Shown: positions 52,112 through 61,163 of the stretch, piece after piece
Layout: each line of letters opens with the position of its first letter
How positions within the stretch are numbered: position 1 is the stretch's first letter
Source of the DNA: Ch67 sp041395845
GTDB taxonomy: Bacteria > Pseudomonadota > Gammaproteobacteria > Pseudomonadales > Ketobacteraceae
DNA length: 64,000 nt
Assembly: GCA_041395845.1 (NCBI GenBank)
Contig: JAWKZS010000005.1
Coordinates: forward strand, 124,001-188,000
Direction: 5' to 3'
Position numbers and translations under genes: made by a program
The notes under the pieces: generated by a model
The model's database searches: none
Seen by the model: only the letters and a program-made list of their open reading frames with translations
Told to the model about the DNA's origin: nothing

Positions 52112-52600
52112 TCAATGGTTTTCCAGCGTGAAATACAGCACGCGCACGCTACGTTGTGCGGTCTGGTAATTCATCCGCGCCAACACCGTATTGGCATCCA
52201 GCTGACGGGCTTCGCCGCGAATGCCACGCAGCGGTTGCCAGTTCTGGGCGATGTTGTAATTGAGAAATTCAGTGCCGGTCTGCGGATCGCTATCCACCAC
52301 GTAATGGGCGAACCGCACCTGGCCGTTGAGCGCCAGCCATAAATTGGAACCGGCACCGTTGGCAAAATATTTGCCGCGCCAGGGATTGAGCGGTGACTGC
52401 AGTACGGTGTACAGCGCCACCCGCAGCGGCCGCGGCAACAGGTTAAGCCCGGACACGCCCATCAGACGACCGCGGAAGGCGCCGTTGAGCGCACTGATTT
52501 TTACCGGTTCAAGGGTGTCGAACAGCTGATCCAGTTCGGCCTGGGTCAGCCGGAACAGCAGCGAGCGCTGGTTGCCCGTGTGGGGGTGTGCAATATCCAT
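52112..52600 (-). CDS. Conserved hypothetical protein at the head of the GMC module A operon
   Basis: The 162-residue protein lacks a signal peptide and any motif I can name firmly. It contains ALNGAFRGRLMGVSG, PWRGKYFANG and NLWLALNGQVRFAHYVVDSDPQTGTEFLNY, with repeated Gly-aromatic turns that suggest a beta-barrel-like lipid or ligand binder. GxWxG/DUF4334-type proteins are an uncertain alternative. It ends 2 bp before the start of the GMC gene, so it belongs to that operon. The second GMC module does not carry a copy. A role as a substrate carrier or binding partner of the oxidoreductase is a guess from position. Confidence 0.65.
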   Translation of the reverse strand: MDIAHPHTGNQRSLLFRLTQAELDQLFDTLEPVKISALNGAFRGRLMGVSGLNLLPRPLRVALYTVLQSPLNPWRGKYFANGAGSNLWLALNGQVRFAHYVVDSDPQTGTEFLNYNIAQNWQPLRGIRGEARQLDANTVLARMNYQTAQRSVRVLYFTLENH

Positions 52601-52692
52601 GATCGGGTTCCTGCCAATGAATGGAGGATCAGGTTACCCAAGGGCGCAAGGACCGGACAAATGATGGTTTGTGCCGGCTCGGATAAGAAAAA

Positions 52693-53589
52693 CTAATCTG
52701 AAAACGTCCGCTGCAGCAGGGATTCAATCCAGTGGACAAAGCCCTGAATCACCGGATTGTCCTGATCGGCGGGGCGATACACTGCAAATACGCCGTCATC
52801 CAGCGGGCCCAGCCGGGGCAGCGGCGCAATCAGCACGCCGCTGTCCACCAGATACTGTTCGATGGGCATGGCGGCCAGGGTGCCGCCCAAGGTCTTGGCG
52901 GCTTCCAGCGCGGCGGGATAATCATCCAGATGATATTCCTTTTCCGGTTGTGGAGCGCCCAGGCCGGCGGCGGCAAACCAGCGTTGCCAGGCATTGGGTC
53001 GCGCGCTCATGTGAATCAGCGGCAACCGGCGCACGTCCACAGGATCAGAAAAATCATAACGACTGGCAAAGGCGGCGGGAAACACCGGCTGCACATAAAT
53101 ATCCAGCAGTTTGCGGCTGACCAGCGGCGGCCAGCGACCATCACCATAACGGATCGCCACGTCCGCGTCGCCCTGTTCCAGATTCACATTGCGGATGCTG
53201 GAATCGATGCGCAGGTTGATGCCGGGATACTGTTCGGTGAATTCCGCCAGATGGGGAATCACCAGCGTGCTGGCCAGCGGCGGCATGATGCTCGCCACCA
53301 GTGTGGCCTGACCATGCTGGCGCTGCAGTTCGCGGGTAAACTGGTCGAGCTGGCTGAGCGAGGCATGCACCTGTTGCCAGTACTGACTGCCCGCTGCAGT
53401 AAATGCCAGTTCACGATTGTTGCGTACGAACAGCGCGACACCGAGTTTCTGTTCCAGTGCCTTGATCTGATGGCTCACCGCCGGCGGCGTGATGCAGAGT
53501 TCCTCTGCGGCTTTTTTGAAACTCAGATGACGGCCTGCGCTGTCAAAGGTGCGCAACAGATTGAGTGGTGTTCTGGTTGGATGCATCAC
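52693..53589 (-). CDS. LysR-family transcriptional regulator (GcvA-like)
   Basis: The 298-residue regulator has the N-terminal helix-turn-helix (RHLSFKKAAEELCITPPAVSHQIKALEQKLGVALF) and a type-2 periplasmic-binding-like effector domain. The RNVNLEQGDADVAIRYGDGRWP segment places it among GcvA/AmpR-like LysR proteins. It lies between the two GMC modules, 92 bp upstream of module A on the same strand and 10 bp after the AraC/DJ-1-type regulator gene, so the two regulators form one operon. It may control one or both flanking modules. Binding sites were not identified. Confidence 0.9.
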   Translation of the reverse strand: MMHPTRTPLNLLRTFDSAGRHLSFKKAAEELCITPPAVSHQIKALEQKLGVALFVRNNRELAFTAAGSQYWQQVHASLSQLDQFTRELQRQHGQATLVASIMPPLASTLVIPHLAEFTEQYPGINLRIDSSIRNVNLEQGDADVAIRYGDGRWPPLVSRKLLDIYVQPVFPAAFASRYDFSDPVDVRRLPLIHMSARPNAWQRWFAAAGLGAPQPEKEYHLDDYPAALEAAKTLGGTLAAMPIEQYLVDSGVLIAPLPRLGPLDDGVFAVYRPADQDNPVIQGFVHWIESLLQRTFSD

Positions 53590-53599
53590 AATGGCCCGT

Positions 53600-54607
53600 T
53601 CATTTCTGCAAGGCGAATTCGCGCCGGTATTGCGCCGGCGTCAATCCGGTCAGCCGTTTGAACAGGCGACGAAAAAAACTGCTGTCCCGGTAACCCACCA
53701 GCGCGCTGATATCCTCCACTGAATCGGCGGTCATTTCCAGCGCTTCCCTGGCTTTTTCTACCCGCAAACGCTGGATGTAAGCATTGACAGGTTCCTGCAA
53801 CGCCTGACGGAAACGACGCTGAAAAGTGACTTCATTCATGCCAATGTCGGCAGCAACGCGGGCGATAAGATCGTCTTCGGACAGATGGGCGTCCAGCCAG
53901 CGTTGTGCCGCTTCGATCATGGCATCGTGATGATGAACCGGCTTCGCCAGATGACGCACCGGCTGCTGGCCGTGCGGATGCGTCTGCAGCAGAAACATTT
54001 TTGCCGTCTGGATGGCAGTGCGTTTGTCACAGTGGCGTTCAATCACGTCGAGCACCAGATCATGCCAGGCCGATCCCGCCGCTGCGCAATGAATGCGTTC
54101 GTTATGCACGATCGACAGCTGCGCCAGCAATTCCACATCAGGATAACGCTGGGCGAACAGGCCGGCATAGGCCCAATGGGTGGTAACTTTCTGGCGTTTG
54201 AGCAAACCCGCTTCTGCCAATAGAAACGCGCCGGTGCACACCGCTGCAATTTCGGCACCGGCCTGATATTGCTGGCGCAACCAGGCCTGCAGACGGGGAT
54301 GGGTATCGAACAGTCCTTCCGGCCCCAGCGCAATCGACGGCAGCCACACCAGATCATAGTGCTCGCCATTATCGATCGCCGTATCCGGCGTCAGGGTGAC
54401 GCCACTGAACCCGGTAAAGGCCGCCGCGGTTTCGCCGACAATGGCAACGTCGAACACAGCCGTATGCGGTTTTCCCGACACCGCCTGCGCAATGCGGCCA
54501 CAGGCACGCAACACATCCAGCGGCCCCATGATGGACGATGGCAAGGCTTCGGCAATGGCGATGATGGCAACCCTGATCACACGCGGAATCCTGTGGTGAT
54601 GACGCAA
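53600..54607 (-). CDS. GlxA-like AraC-family regulator with DJ-1/PfpI domain
   Basis: The 335-residue regulator combines an N-terminal DJ-1/PfpI-like amidotransferase domain (about 10-195) with GAEIAAVCTGAFLLAEAGLL, carrying the nucleophile-elbow Cys, and a C-terminal AraC double helix-turn-helix (about 235-330; VAADIGMNEVTFQRRFRQAL and YRDSSFFRRLFKRLTGLTPAQYRREF). Such FtrA/GlxA proteins respond to small molecules. It is divergent from the FadL-like gene with a 174-bp gap, so it may control the second GMC module's operon, and it is transcribed together with the LysR gene 10 bp below it. Confidence 0.9.
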   Translation of the reverse strand: MRHHHRIPRVIRVAIIAIAEALPSSIMGPLDVLRACGRIAQAVSGKPHTAVFDVAIVGETAAAFTGFSGVTLTPDTAIDNGEHYDLVWLPSIALGPEGLFDTHPRLQAWLRQQYQAGAEIAAVCTGAFLLAEAGLLKRQKVTTHWAYAGLFAQRYPDVELLAQLSIVHNERIHCAAAGSAWHDLVLDVIERHCDKRTAIQTAKMFLLQTHPHGQQPVRHLAKPVHHHDAMIEAAQRWLDAHLSEDDLIARVAADIGMNEVTFQRRFRQALQEPVNAYIQRLRVEKAREALEMTADSVEDISALVGYRDSSFFRRLFKRLTGLTPAQYRREFALQK

Positions 54608-54781
54608 TTGATGGAAACGAACCGGTTTTGATCTGCACCAACCTTTGCGCTGCGGCGCGTGCTGCTTAGGCTGTTGCTGTCCTCATTATTCACGGTCACG
54701 CGCGCTTGTCGATAGCCCGCAGCAAACGCGAATAGAATCGCAGGACGCCATAACAACAAAAAATCGGGCCGGGGTTTCAGC

Positions 54782-56389
54782 ATGAAGTGGTTGGTTTTCT
54801 GGCTGGCGTTGCTGCCGGCGTCTGCGGCGTGGGCCGTACTCACTGACAGTCTTACCATCGGCAACGCCCGCGCCGTTTCCCTGGGCAATGCGGTTACCGC
54901 CGATCCACCGGGCATCGATTCGATTCATTTCAATCCCGCCGGTCTGGCCCGCCTGCAAGGCCGGCAGGCCCATCTGAAAGTGGTGGGTGCCACCTTCGGC
55001 ATTGACCTGACCTTTGGTGAATACAACGACGAACGCCAGCGCTATCTGGATCAGAAACAGGCGCTGGGCATTTTCGACGACGCCTATTTTTTCGATGAAG
55101 CCCATCGCAGTAGCAGTGAAACCGAAGGCGCCACACTGATGCTGCCGATCTTCGGCATGACGGATATTCCGGTGCTGCTGGCGCCGCTGGGTGGAGCTTC
55201 ATATCGGCCCGAAGATTCGGCCATCACCTATGCCACCAATGTGTACGCTCCAATGATGGTGGGATTTCATCGTGCCGATGATGATCCCGGTCGCTGGATC
55301 GGCCAGCGGCTGGCATTTTCGGTGCTCACGTATTTTTCACCGAGTTTTGCCTTTGCCGTAAACGATGAATGGTCGATAGGCGCCGCGCTGACGTTCAACT
55401 ACGCCGGCATCGGCATCGAGTTACCGTTTCGTTCACCCCATATCGGCATCGAATTTCTTGGTGAACTGCAATACCAGGTATGTCCGGATCTGCTGCCGTT
55501 TATCTGCGGTGGCCAGCTGGGCCTGTACGATGCACTGGGCACACTGGAATTCGAAGTGGATGCGCCGCTGACCCTGGGTTTCAATGCCGGCGTATTGTGG
55601 CAACCACAGCCCTGGCTCACCTTTGGTGCCGTGTATCAGGCGCCAATTCCCATGCAGATGAGCGGCGATTTCACCTGGGTGAATGGCACGTCCTGGAATG
55701 CGTTTATCGGCGAACTGGCGCAGACACCGGGCTACGATGCGGTCGGCAGTCTGCTCGGCGTACTGGGCTGGTCATTGCCCCAGGGCCAGACCCGCACCGA
55801 AGGCAAGGCAACGCTGGACATGCAGATGCCCGAGCATCTTGCGCTGGGGATGAGCGTGCAGGTAACGCCGCGCATCAAACTGAATGTGGACTACAAGTAC
55901 ACCGGGTGGTCGGACTGGGACAGCATCCCGGTGGAATTTTCCGAGTCCATCGATTTTCTGCGCCTGGCGCAGATCGTTCAGCCGGATCTGGTGGGGCCCG
56001 GCGGTACCGGACTCACCTTTCCGCTGGGGCTCGAAGACAGCTGGAACTGGGCGCTGGGGATGGAGTACCAGTGGAACGATAATCTGGTATTGCGCGCCGG
56101 CATCGAGGATCGCCCCAGTTCAATTCCGGATTCCGCCAACAGTCCGCTGCTGCCCATTGGCAGTGGCCAGCTGTACGGCGTCGGTTTCGGTTGGCAACCC
56201 AACCAGCGCACCGACGTGGATATGGCGCTGGGCTATTTCAGCACCTCGGTGTTCATGCCCGGCGGCAGCAGTGAACTGGGCAACAGCACCAATCCGCTGC
56301 TGGTCATCTACAACCCGTATGCCGGTACTGATGTCACCGCAGACATGACAGCCATCATGCTGGAATTCAGTTATGTGCAGCATTTCTGA
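54782..56389 (+). CDS. FadL-family long-chain hydrophobic-compound porin
   Basis: The 535-residue precursor has a signal peptide (WLVFWLALLPASAAWA) and the FadL/OmpP1/TodX N-terminal signature ARAVSLGNAVTADPPGIDSIHFNPAGLARL, which plugs the barrel, and it ends LEFSYVQHF. A long insertion with two Cys (VCPDLLPFICGG) is unusual. FadL proteins carry fatty acids and other hydrophobic substrates such as alkanes and aromatics through the outer membrane. It is divergent from the AraC-type regulator, and a GMC oxidoreductase follows 114 bp later on the same strand, so the operon may import and oxidise one hydrophobic substrate. Confidence 0.85.
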   Translation: MKWLVFWLALLPASAAWAVLTDSLTIGNARAVSLGNAVTADPPGIDSIHFNPAGLARLQGRQAHLKVVGATFGIDLTFGEYNDERQRYLDQKQALGIFDDAYFFDEAHRSSSETEGATLMLPIFGMTDIPVLLAPLGGASYRPEDSAITYATNVYAPMMVGFHRADDDPGRWIGQRLAFSVLTYFSPSFAFAVNDEWSIGAALTFNYAGIGIELPFRSPHIGIEFLGELQYQVCPDLLPFICGGQLGLYDALGTLEFEVDAPLTLGFNAGVLWQPQPWLTFGAVYQAPIPMQMSGDFTWVNGTSWNAFIGELAQTPGYDAVGSLLGVLGWSLPQGQTRTEGKATLDMQMPEHLALGMSVQVTPRIKLNVDYKYTGWSDWDSIPVEFSESIDFLRLAQIVQPDLVGPGGTGLTFPLGLEDSWNWALGMEYQWNDNLVLRAGIEDRPSSIPDSANSPLLPIGSGQLYGVGFGWQPNQRTDVDMALGYFSTSVFMPGGSSELGNSTNPLLVIYNPYAGTDVTADMTAIMLEFSYVQHF

Positions 56390-56503
56390 GCGCACTGCAC
56401 CAAAGCCAACCGAAGCTGACGGGATCGAACCTGTGCAGCACGGCCATCATCCATTAGCGTCAACGCTTCTGGTTTCCGATCCTGTATTACCGGCTGATCA
56501 TCC

Positions 56504-58090
56504 ATGTCCAAAACAAATCTTCACACCACCGACACGCTGATCATTGGCAGTGGCTTCGGTGGTGCTATCACTGCCGCGACCCTGTGTCGTCACAGCCTGG
56601 ATGTGACCCTGCTGGAGCGCGGGCCCTGGCGCGATTCCGTGCCGGTGGCGTCGATGGGTATCGAATCCCGTTCACCCTATCCGCGTCAGCGACATTTCTA
56701 CACACATTTTTTGCGGAATGTGGAAGCCAATCTGTCAGAGCGGGTGTCGCTGCCGAATCTGCGCTTGAATCGCAACGGTCTGTACGAACTGTTCTGGGAT
56801 CGCCAGTTGCTGATTGCCTGCTGTTCCGGCGTCGGTGGCGGCAGCCTGGGTTATAGCGGGCTGCATCATCCGCCGGCCGATCCGCGTTACTGGCATGGCG
56901 TCGGTGACGCCATTGATCCTGCGACGATGACCGCGTATTACGAAGAATTTCTGCAGCAGATGGGATCGACGCGACCTGATCCGGCCTGGCAGATTCCCAA
57001 TCATACTGTGCACATGCACCGGAACAATCCGTTAATCGGCGGCGACGTCGCGAACTGGTGGCCGTGGATGGGCCTGAAATTTCGCACCGGCAACCGCGAT
57101 GACAGCAACGTGCAGCGCCTGCCCAGCAATTACCGCAACGAAGGTCTGCTGGGTGCCTACAGCGGCAGCAAGGCGTCGCTGGATTTTACCTATCTGGAAC
57201 AGGCCATTAACGATGGCCTGCAGCTGCGCGATTGCACCGAGGCGATGCTGATCCGCCCACTGCCGGCGCACAGTGGCTATCGCTATGCGGTCACCGGTTA
57301 CGATCACCGCCGCAACGTTGCGGTGGAATATCGCACCCGTCAGCTTTTTCTCGGCGCAGGCACCCTCAACACCCTGCGCCTGTTGTTACGCAGCCGCGCC
57401 AGCACATCAGGCCTGCAGGGCATGCCGTTGCTTGGTCGCGGTATTGCCACCAACGCGGATTCCATTGCGCTGTGGTTGCGCAAGGATCTGGGGCTGGATT
57501 TCAGTGAAGGCATGTCCTGTCACGGCACCCTGGCGTTTCGCGATGGCCAGGACCAGGCCCAGTTCATTCAGGCGGGGATTTCCGGGCTGGATGACATCCC
57601 CATGCCCGAGCTGATCCGGCGCCAGTTGCGCAGCTGGCTGTTCGTCACCGCCATGGGTGAGGATCGTAACGACGGCGTCGCTTACTGGCGTAACGGCCGT
57701 CTGCGTATCCGCTATTCCACCCGCGACAGTGAGCTGCACCAGCATATTTTTGCGCGCTTTCGCCAGTTGCGGGACCATTTCGGCAAACCGCTGCTGTTCA
57801 GCGAAAAGGTTGCCGCCACACTGCATCCCCTCGGCGGCGTGCCCATTCATGATGATCCGCAACGGGGTGTGATCAACAGTCAGGGCGAACTGCACGATCA
57901 TCCCGGCCTGTTTGTGGTGGATGCATCTGCACTGCCGAAAGCACCGGGGATGCCACCGAGCATGACCGTATCCGCCTGGTCCCGTCATGTGGCGCAGCAA
58001 TTCCTGCTGGCACAGGCGACCCGCCCTGCAACGCTGACACCGAGCCACCGTACCGATATTTTTTCTGTCCGTCACAAGGAGTTGTCATGA
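56504..58090 (+). CDS. GMC-family FAD oxidoreductase (cholesterol-oxidase-like), module B
   Basis: The 528-residue paralogue of the 50598-52109 protein shares the FAD motif IGSGFGGAITAATL, LLERGPWRDSVPV, CCSGVGGGSLGYSG, the catalytic HPLGG segment and DASALPKAPGMPPSMTV. Like its paralogue it has Pro where other GMC enzymes have the catalytic Asn/His. It also lacks a signal peptide. Its stop overlaps the start of the AhpD-like gene by 4 bp (ATGA), repeating the arrangement of module A on the opposite strand. It follows the FadL gene on the same strand. The substrate is unknown but probably hydrophobic. Confidence 0.85.
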   Translation: MSKTNLHTTDTLIIGSGFGGAITAATLCRHSLDVTLLERGPWRDSVPVASMGIESRSPYPRQRHFYTHFLRNVEANLSERVSLPNLRLNRNGLYELFWDRQLLIACCSGVGGGSLGYSGLHHPPADPRYWHGVGDAIDPATMTAYYEEFLQQMGSTRPDPAWQIPNHTVHMHRNNPLIGGDVANWWPWMGLKFRTGNRDDSNVQRLPSNYRNEGLLGAYSGSKASLDFTYLEQAINDGLQLRDCTEAMLIRPLPAHSGYRYAVTGYDHRRNVAVEYRTRQLFLGAGTLNTLRLLLRSRASTSGLQGMPLLGRGIATNADSIALWLRKDLGLDFSEGMSCHGTLAFRDGQDQAQFIQAGISGLDDIPMPELIRRQLRSWLFVTAMGEDRNDGVAYWRNGRLRIRYSTRDSELHQHIFARFRQLRDHFGKPLLFSEKVAATLHPLGGVPIHDDPQRGVINSQGELHDHPGLFVVDASALPKAPGMPPSMTVSAWSRHVAQQFLLAQATRPATLTPSHRTDIFSVRHKELS

Positions 58091-58722
58091 AACCGATCTG
58101 GACCAAACGAGTCTACAGCGCGCGCGTATTTTTTCAGGACATCCTGTTCATGACGCTGCGGATTTTTGCGCTGATCGACACCGTGCGCAGTCGACGCATT
58201 GCGCGGCCTTTTGCCGAGAAAATCATGCTGGCCACCACGGCGGTGAATGAATGCGCGTACTGCGCGCGCCTGCATTCACAGCTGGCATTGCACAACGGCG
58301 TCGCGGCCGAGGAAATCACCCAGCTGCTGGCGGCGGATCTGGATCGCGCGGTGGACGACTATGAATACCGGGCGCTGTGTTTTGCCCAGCATTACGCCGA
58401 AACCGATCGCCATCCCGGCGCGGAAGACGTGCAGGCGCTGGTGGATTTTTACGGCCAGAACAAGGCCAACGACATCATGATGTACATCCGCCTGATCTAC
58501 ATCGGCAACCTGATCGGCAATACCTTCGATGCCTTGCGCAGCCGGCTGCGCGGCAAACCCCATCCCGACAGCCACCTGGCCTTCGAACTGCTGCTGTTCG
58601 GGCTGATCGTACCGCTGATCAGTGTGCTGGCACTGCCGGCCCTGGCGCTGGTGACCCTGGTTCATTTGCTGGTTCCCGCCAGCCGGACACTGGCACCCAG
58701 CGCACTGCCAGTGCATTCGTGA
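58087..58722 (+). CDS. AhpD-like CMD-family protein with C-terminal membrane helices, module B
   Basis: The 211-residue protein has the redox motif ECAYCARLH (Cys56, Cys59, His63) and the segments AQHYAETD and IGNLIGNTFDALRSRLRG shared with the module A paralogue. The C-terminus is hydrophobic (about 163-200), long enough for one or two membrane helices. It is translationally coupled to the GMC gene (ATGA). AhpD-family proteins reduce peroxides or thiols; a role in removing H2O2 from GMC turnover is inferred. The pair's conservation between modules argues for a functional oxidoreductase/peroxidase unit. Confidence 0.87.
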   Translation: MKPIWTKRVYSARVFFQDILFMTLRIFALIDTVRSRRIARPFAEKIMLATTAVNECAYCARLHSQLALHNGVAAEEITQLLAADLDRAVDDYEYRALCFAQHYAETDRHPGAEDVQALVDFYGQNKANDIMMYIRLIYIGNLIGNTFDALRSRLRGKPHPDSHLAFELLLFGLIVPLISVLALPALALVTLVHLLVPASRTLAPSALPVHS

Positions 58723-58846
58723 CCGGATTTATCAGCCCCAGTCATCAATATCCGCCAAATCCGCTTGCCCACTGCCAGCGCCCTTTTGCTACCATAGGCT
58801 GACTACAGAATAACCAAACACAACAAAAACAAGCAGGGGAACAGCC

Positions 58847-60049
58847 ATGACAGTGTGGTTGCGGATCAGCATCATGCTGGTGTCCGTACTGTTGATGTCA
58901 GCCTGTGGCAGCGAGGACGTTGCCAAACCAGGCGATCTGCGGACCAGCGGCGTAACGGCGCCAGGGCGTGAAGGCACTTTGCCCGGTGACGATGGTGACG
59001 ACGCCGAATCACCGCCGGAACAGACACCGCCCGTCGATGAACAGCCACCGGCGGAAGAGCCTCCCGTCGATGAAGAGCCCCCCGCAGAAGAACCACCGGT
59101 GGTCGATGATCCCGGCGTGGATGACCCCATCATCGTGCTGCCCCCCGATCCGGTTGAACCTCCGCTGCAGGCGGTGCTCGACACCAACGTCTTCTTCCCG
59201 ATCATTCCCGGCATGCAGCTGTTCTTTGATGCCAGCACCGTTCCCACCGTGCTCGGCGCCGGCGAAGTCATGGGCGACGACATCGCCTATCCACTGCAGC
59301 AGAGCGATCTGCTGTTCAGCTATTTCACCAGCACCGCCGATCAGGTCGGCGTGAAAAGCGTGCGGGTATTGCTGCTGGAACAGGCGGACCCGGTGTATCT
59401 GACCGTGGTCTTTGCAGATAGCCGGCCGATTCTGGGGGATGCCAGCAGCACCACAGGGTCCACGCTGTTGCGGGCCAGCAATTCACCCCTTGAATTACGC
59501 TTTAACGTGCGGGTGCAGTCTACGCTGCAGGGCAGTGAATGGTTCGAGATTCCCGGTCTGGCGCCCCAGCCGGCGCGGCATATCCGGGTCACCCAGCAAC
59601 TGTGGGTCGATCTGGTAACCCAGCTGTTGATTCGGTTCAACTATCCCTGGCTGTCACCGATTCTCAATCCCATCAGCTTCGACCTCTGGCTGGTACCCGG
59701 CATCGGCATCGTCAAAGTGCAGCAGGGCAATCTGGCCACCCAGGTGCAGGCCGTAGCCGGCGTGCCGGAACCGCTGGTGTTCAGCGCCCGCCGCAATGCC
59801 AACGTCGACAGCATTGCGCCGCAAACCTTGCTGGTAAACGGCATGCCGGTCACCGACATTGCCGGCCAGCCCACCCTGTACTACCGCACCGCAGCCAGCG
59901 ACTGGCTCGACGTGCAGTTCGATGGCACCGGCAGCTGGCGCGCCTACCTGACCCGCACCGATCTGCCGGCCGGTGTGCACGCCGCCACCGTGCGCTTCAG
60001 TGATGGTGAGTCCGAACAGGATGTGACCGTCAGTCTGATGATCGAGTGA
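58847..60049 (+). CDS. Secreted lipoprotein with Pro/Glu-rich linker, unknown function
   Basis: The 400-residue precursor has a lipobox (LLMSAC, with Cys20) after a hydrophobic signal sequence. An acidic, Pro-rich linker follows (about 55-105) with repeated PPxEEPPVDEEPP-type units and then a beta-rich C-terminal domain (about 110-400) with no family I recognise. A Ser sorting residue at +3 after Cys (CGSED; no Asp at +2) predicts the outer membrane. The stop is 15 bp from the stop of the convergent PF10118 gene. It is downstream of the GMC module B but has its own 124-bp leader. Confidence 0.75.
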   Translation: MTVWLRISIMLVSVLLMSACGSEDVAKPGDLRTSGVTAPGREGTLPGDDGDDAESPPEQTPPVDEQPPAEEPPVDEEPPAEEPPVVDDPGVDDPIIVLPPDPVEPPLQAVLDTNVFFPIIPGMQLFFDASTVPTVLGAGEVMGDDIAYPLQQSDLLFSYFTSTADQVGVKSVRVLLLEQADPVYLTVVFADSRPILGDASSTTGSTLLRASNSPLELRFNVRVQSTLQGSEWFEIPGLAPQPARHIRVTQQLWVDLVTQLLIRFNYPWLSPILNPISFDLWLVPGIGIVKVQQGNLATQVQAVAGVPEPLVFSARRNANVDSIAPQTLLVNGMPVTDIAGQPTLYYRTAASDWLDVQFDGTGSWRAYLTRTDLPAGVHAATVRFSDGESEQDVTVSLMIE

Positions 60050-60064
60050 GGGCAGACGCCCGGC

Positions 60065-60991
60065 TCACGCCGCCGGCATTGCCTGCTCCACGGCCGCACG
60101 ATTGGTGAAAAACCCGTTCAGGTCACCATGCTCGCCGAACAGGCGGCTGCGCCACTGCTGCTCCACTGCTTCGGTACGCTGCTGGCTGGGGTGAAAACGG
60201 CGCGCCGCAAACGCCGGCACATGTACCAGCACACCACTGAGAAATCCCTTGCGTCCGAACAGCGCACGCGCCGCCTGACGGTGCGCCCGCACGTTGAACA
60301 GCTCACCCTGGCGCGCCGTGATCCACGCCCAGCTGAACAGCACGCTGGGCAGCAACAGCACCGCCACATAGGCCATCGCCAGCAGACGTTCCCGGTACGC
60401 GGTAACGCTGACCTGTTCATGCACATCGAACACCACCGACTTGTGTTCGAGTTCTTCCACCGCATGCCAGCTCCACAGCTGCAGCATGTCGGCATCGGAA
60501 CTGTTGCGGAATTCGGTGTTGGTCAGCCACTGTTCGGCCAGATGGGCGGTGAAATGTTCCATATAACTGGTGCAGGCCAGTTGCTGCTGCGGTGACAGCC
60601 GTTCCAGCAGTCCAAGGCTGAAGCGGATCATCCGGTCCGCCATGGCGATATCAAACCCGTTGGCGGCAAACCATTCGTTCAGCCGTTCGTGCTCGCGGCC
60701 GTGAATCGCCTCCTGGCCAATAAATCCGGACACCTGCGCTTTCAGGCGCGGATCGCTGATCTGATCGCGAAAGCGCCGTGCCGACTCCACAAAAAAACGC
60801 TCACCGGGCGGAAAGATGGCCGAGAACACCGCAAACAGCGCGTTACAGGTAGGATTGCCGTTGTAGAACGGATATTTCGTCTTGCCTTCCGGCAGCGGAA
60901 ACTTCATCAAACGCGGCGGAATCCCCACGCTGGCGCCGTTGCCCTTGCGGGCTTCCTGACTCATGAAGCGGCGCGTGTTTTCTTCGTTCAT
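60065..60991 (-). CDS. PF10118-type predicted metal-dependent hydrolase
   Basis: Starting at the ATG at 60991 gives 308 residues. A ferritin-like helical fold carries metal-ligand-like motifs: FIGQEAIHGREHERLNE, YMEHFTAHLAEQ and WHAVEELEHKSVVFDV, each with Glu and His spaced as in diiron proteins. A hydrophobic hairpin (about 215-235) suggests membrane contact. The family (PF10118) is widespread in Alcanivorax-type bacteria and lacks an established reaction. It converges on the lipoprotein gene. Upstream lies a 172-bp gap with a 20-bp palindrome. Confidence 0.85.
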   Translation of the reverse strand: MNEENTRRFMSQEARKGNGASVGIPPRLMKFPLPEGKTKYPFYNGNPTCNALFAVFSAIFPPGERFFVESARRFRDQISDPRLKAQVSGFIGQEAIHGREHERLNEWFAANGFDIAMADRMIRFSLGLLERLSPQQQLACTSYMEHFTAHLAEQWLTNTEFRNSSDADMLQLWSWHAVEELEHKSVVFDVHEQVSVTAYRERLLAMAYVAVLLLPSVLFSWAWITARQGELFNVRAHRQAARALFGRKGFLSGVLVHVPAFAARRFHPSQQRTEAVEQQWRSRLFGEHGDLNGFFTNRAAVEQAMPAA

Positions 60992-61093
60992 TCTGCGACT
61001 CCTGCGGTACGACAATGGATCGGAAAACCCTTATCGGACTATAGGTCGCGCAGTTGTTCGGATTCAATTCGGGTAGGAAAACACGGTTTTGCG

Positions 61094-61113
61094 CGGATGG
61101 CCCGGGCCATCCG
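61094..61113. repeat. Perfect 20-bp palindrome between the alpha-E and PF10118 genes
   Basis: CGGATGGCCCGGGCCATCCG equals its own reverse complement, with no loop. It lies 50 bp after the alpha-E protein stop and about 100 bp before the PF10118 ATG. No T-run follows. It could be a cruciform, an operator or a factor-aided terminator. Confidence 0.6.
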
Positions 61114-61163
61114 GTGAATGCAGAACCAGGAATAGTCGGATTTGCCAGCGCACTGGCGCGGGA

